A DNA stretch of 6,013 bases from CAYSRJ01 sp964525675 (lineage in GTDB: Bacteria; Spirochaetota; B62-G9; DRHN01): positions 1-6,013 of the forward strand of contig CAZGJW010000167.1 in NCBI GenBank assembly GCA_964525675.1, given 5' to 3'. The translations under genes and the position numbers were made by a program. How positions within the stretch are numbered: position 1 is the stretch's first letter; each line of letters starts with the position of its first letter. The notes beneath the pieces were generated by a model. That model did not search any database, was not told the origin of the DNA, and saw only the letters and a program-made list of their open reading frames with translations. Shown piece after piece: positions 5,957-6,013 of the stretch.

Positions 5957-5959
5957 GGA
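5915..5959 (-). repeat. Direct repeat module, copy B (45 bp)
   Basis: Second copy of the module. The dyad half (5915-5933) is decayed: AGTAACTT against AAGTTA, six bases of one arm matching. The 24-base block (5936-5959) is identical to 5867-5890. Its small hairpin is one pair longer than in copy A: GTCCT (5947-5951) with AGGAC (5956-5960) around a four-base loop. Confidence 0.9.
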
Positions 5960-5985
5960 CAGCTCTGACGCATGAATATTTTTTT

Positions 5986-6009
5986 GGGCATTCAGATAAA
6001 AAAATGCCC
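5986..6009. other. Hairpin at window edge
   Basis: GGGCATT (5986-5992) pairs with AATGCCC (6003-6009) around a ten-base A-rich loop; T7 precedes it on the + strand, giving A7 after it on the - strand. It may be part of a terminator for a gene to the right, but the sequence ends three bases after the stem's outer flank, so a following T-tract cannot be seen. Confidence 0.35.
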
Positions 6010-6013
6010 CTAG

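Overview
The window looks like a piece of a Gram-negative, probably anaerobic bacterial chromosome. One protein has a Sec signal peptide and an outer-membrane beta-barrel ending in Phe. Other content is a thiamine-dependent 2-oxoacid dehydrogenase subunit, the remains of a molybdopterin oxidoreductase, and a large amino-acid/polyamine-type permease. This mix would suit a syntrophic or sulfate-reducer-like lineage (Desulfobacterota or similar), but no marker gene is present and that placement is only a guess.

Left part, + strand: the window opens inside the C-terminal half of a 2-oxoacid dehydrogenase E1 beta subunit (ends 572). After a 143-base gap comes a small vicinal-oxygen-chelate (VOC) protein (716-1183). 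The next gap carries an 11-bp inverted repeat and a nested hairpin that cannot form at the same time. Then follow a PPC/DUF296-domain protein (1320-1763) and, one base later, a 97-codon frame that is the two ends of a molybdopterin oxidoreductase joined in frame with the whole middle missing (1765-2058). A candidate promoter/operator precedes an outer-membrane beta-barrel protein (2211-2852).

Right part, - strand: a nucleotidyltransferase-fold protein (2928-3710) converges on the barrel gene. A strong GC-rich terminator at 3774-3812 separates it from the upstream 626-residue APC-type permease (3833-5713). The last 300 bases are non-coding. They hold two copies of a ~45-bp module, each with a TTGACA-like box and a dyad overlapping the expected -10, then a hairpin at the window edge.

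The genes do not form one obvious pathway. The only clear operon is the PPC protein with the molybdoenzyme remnant. I see no CRISPR array, tRNA, rRNA, transposase or defence cassette. The items most worth following up are the internally deleted molybdoenzyme, the duplicated control module ahead of the permease, and the switch-like inverted repeats before the PPC gene.
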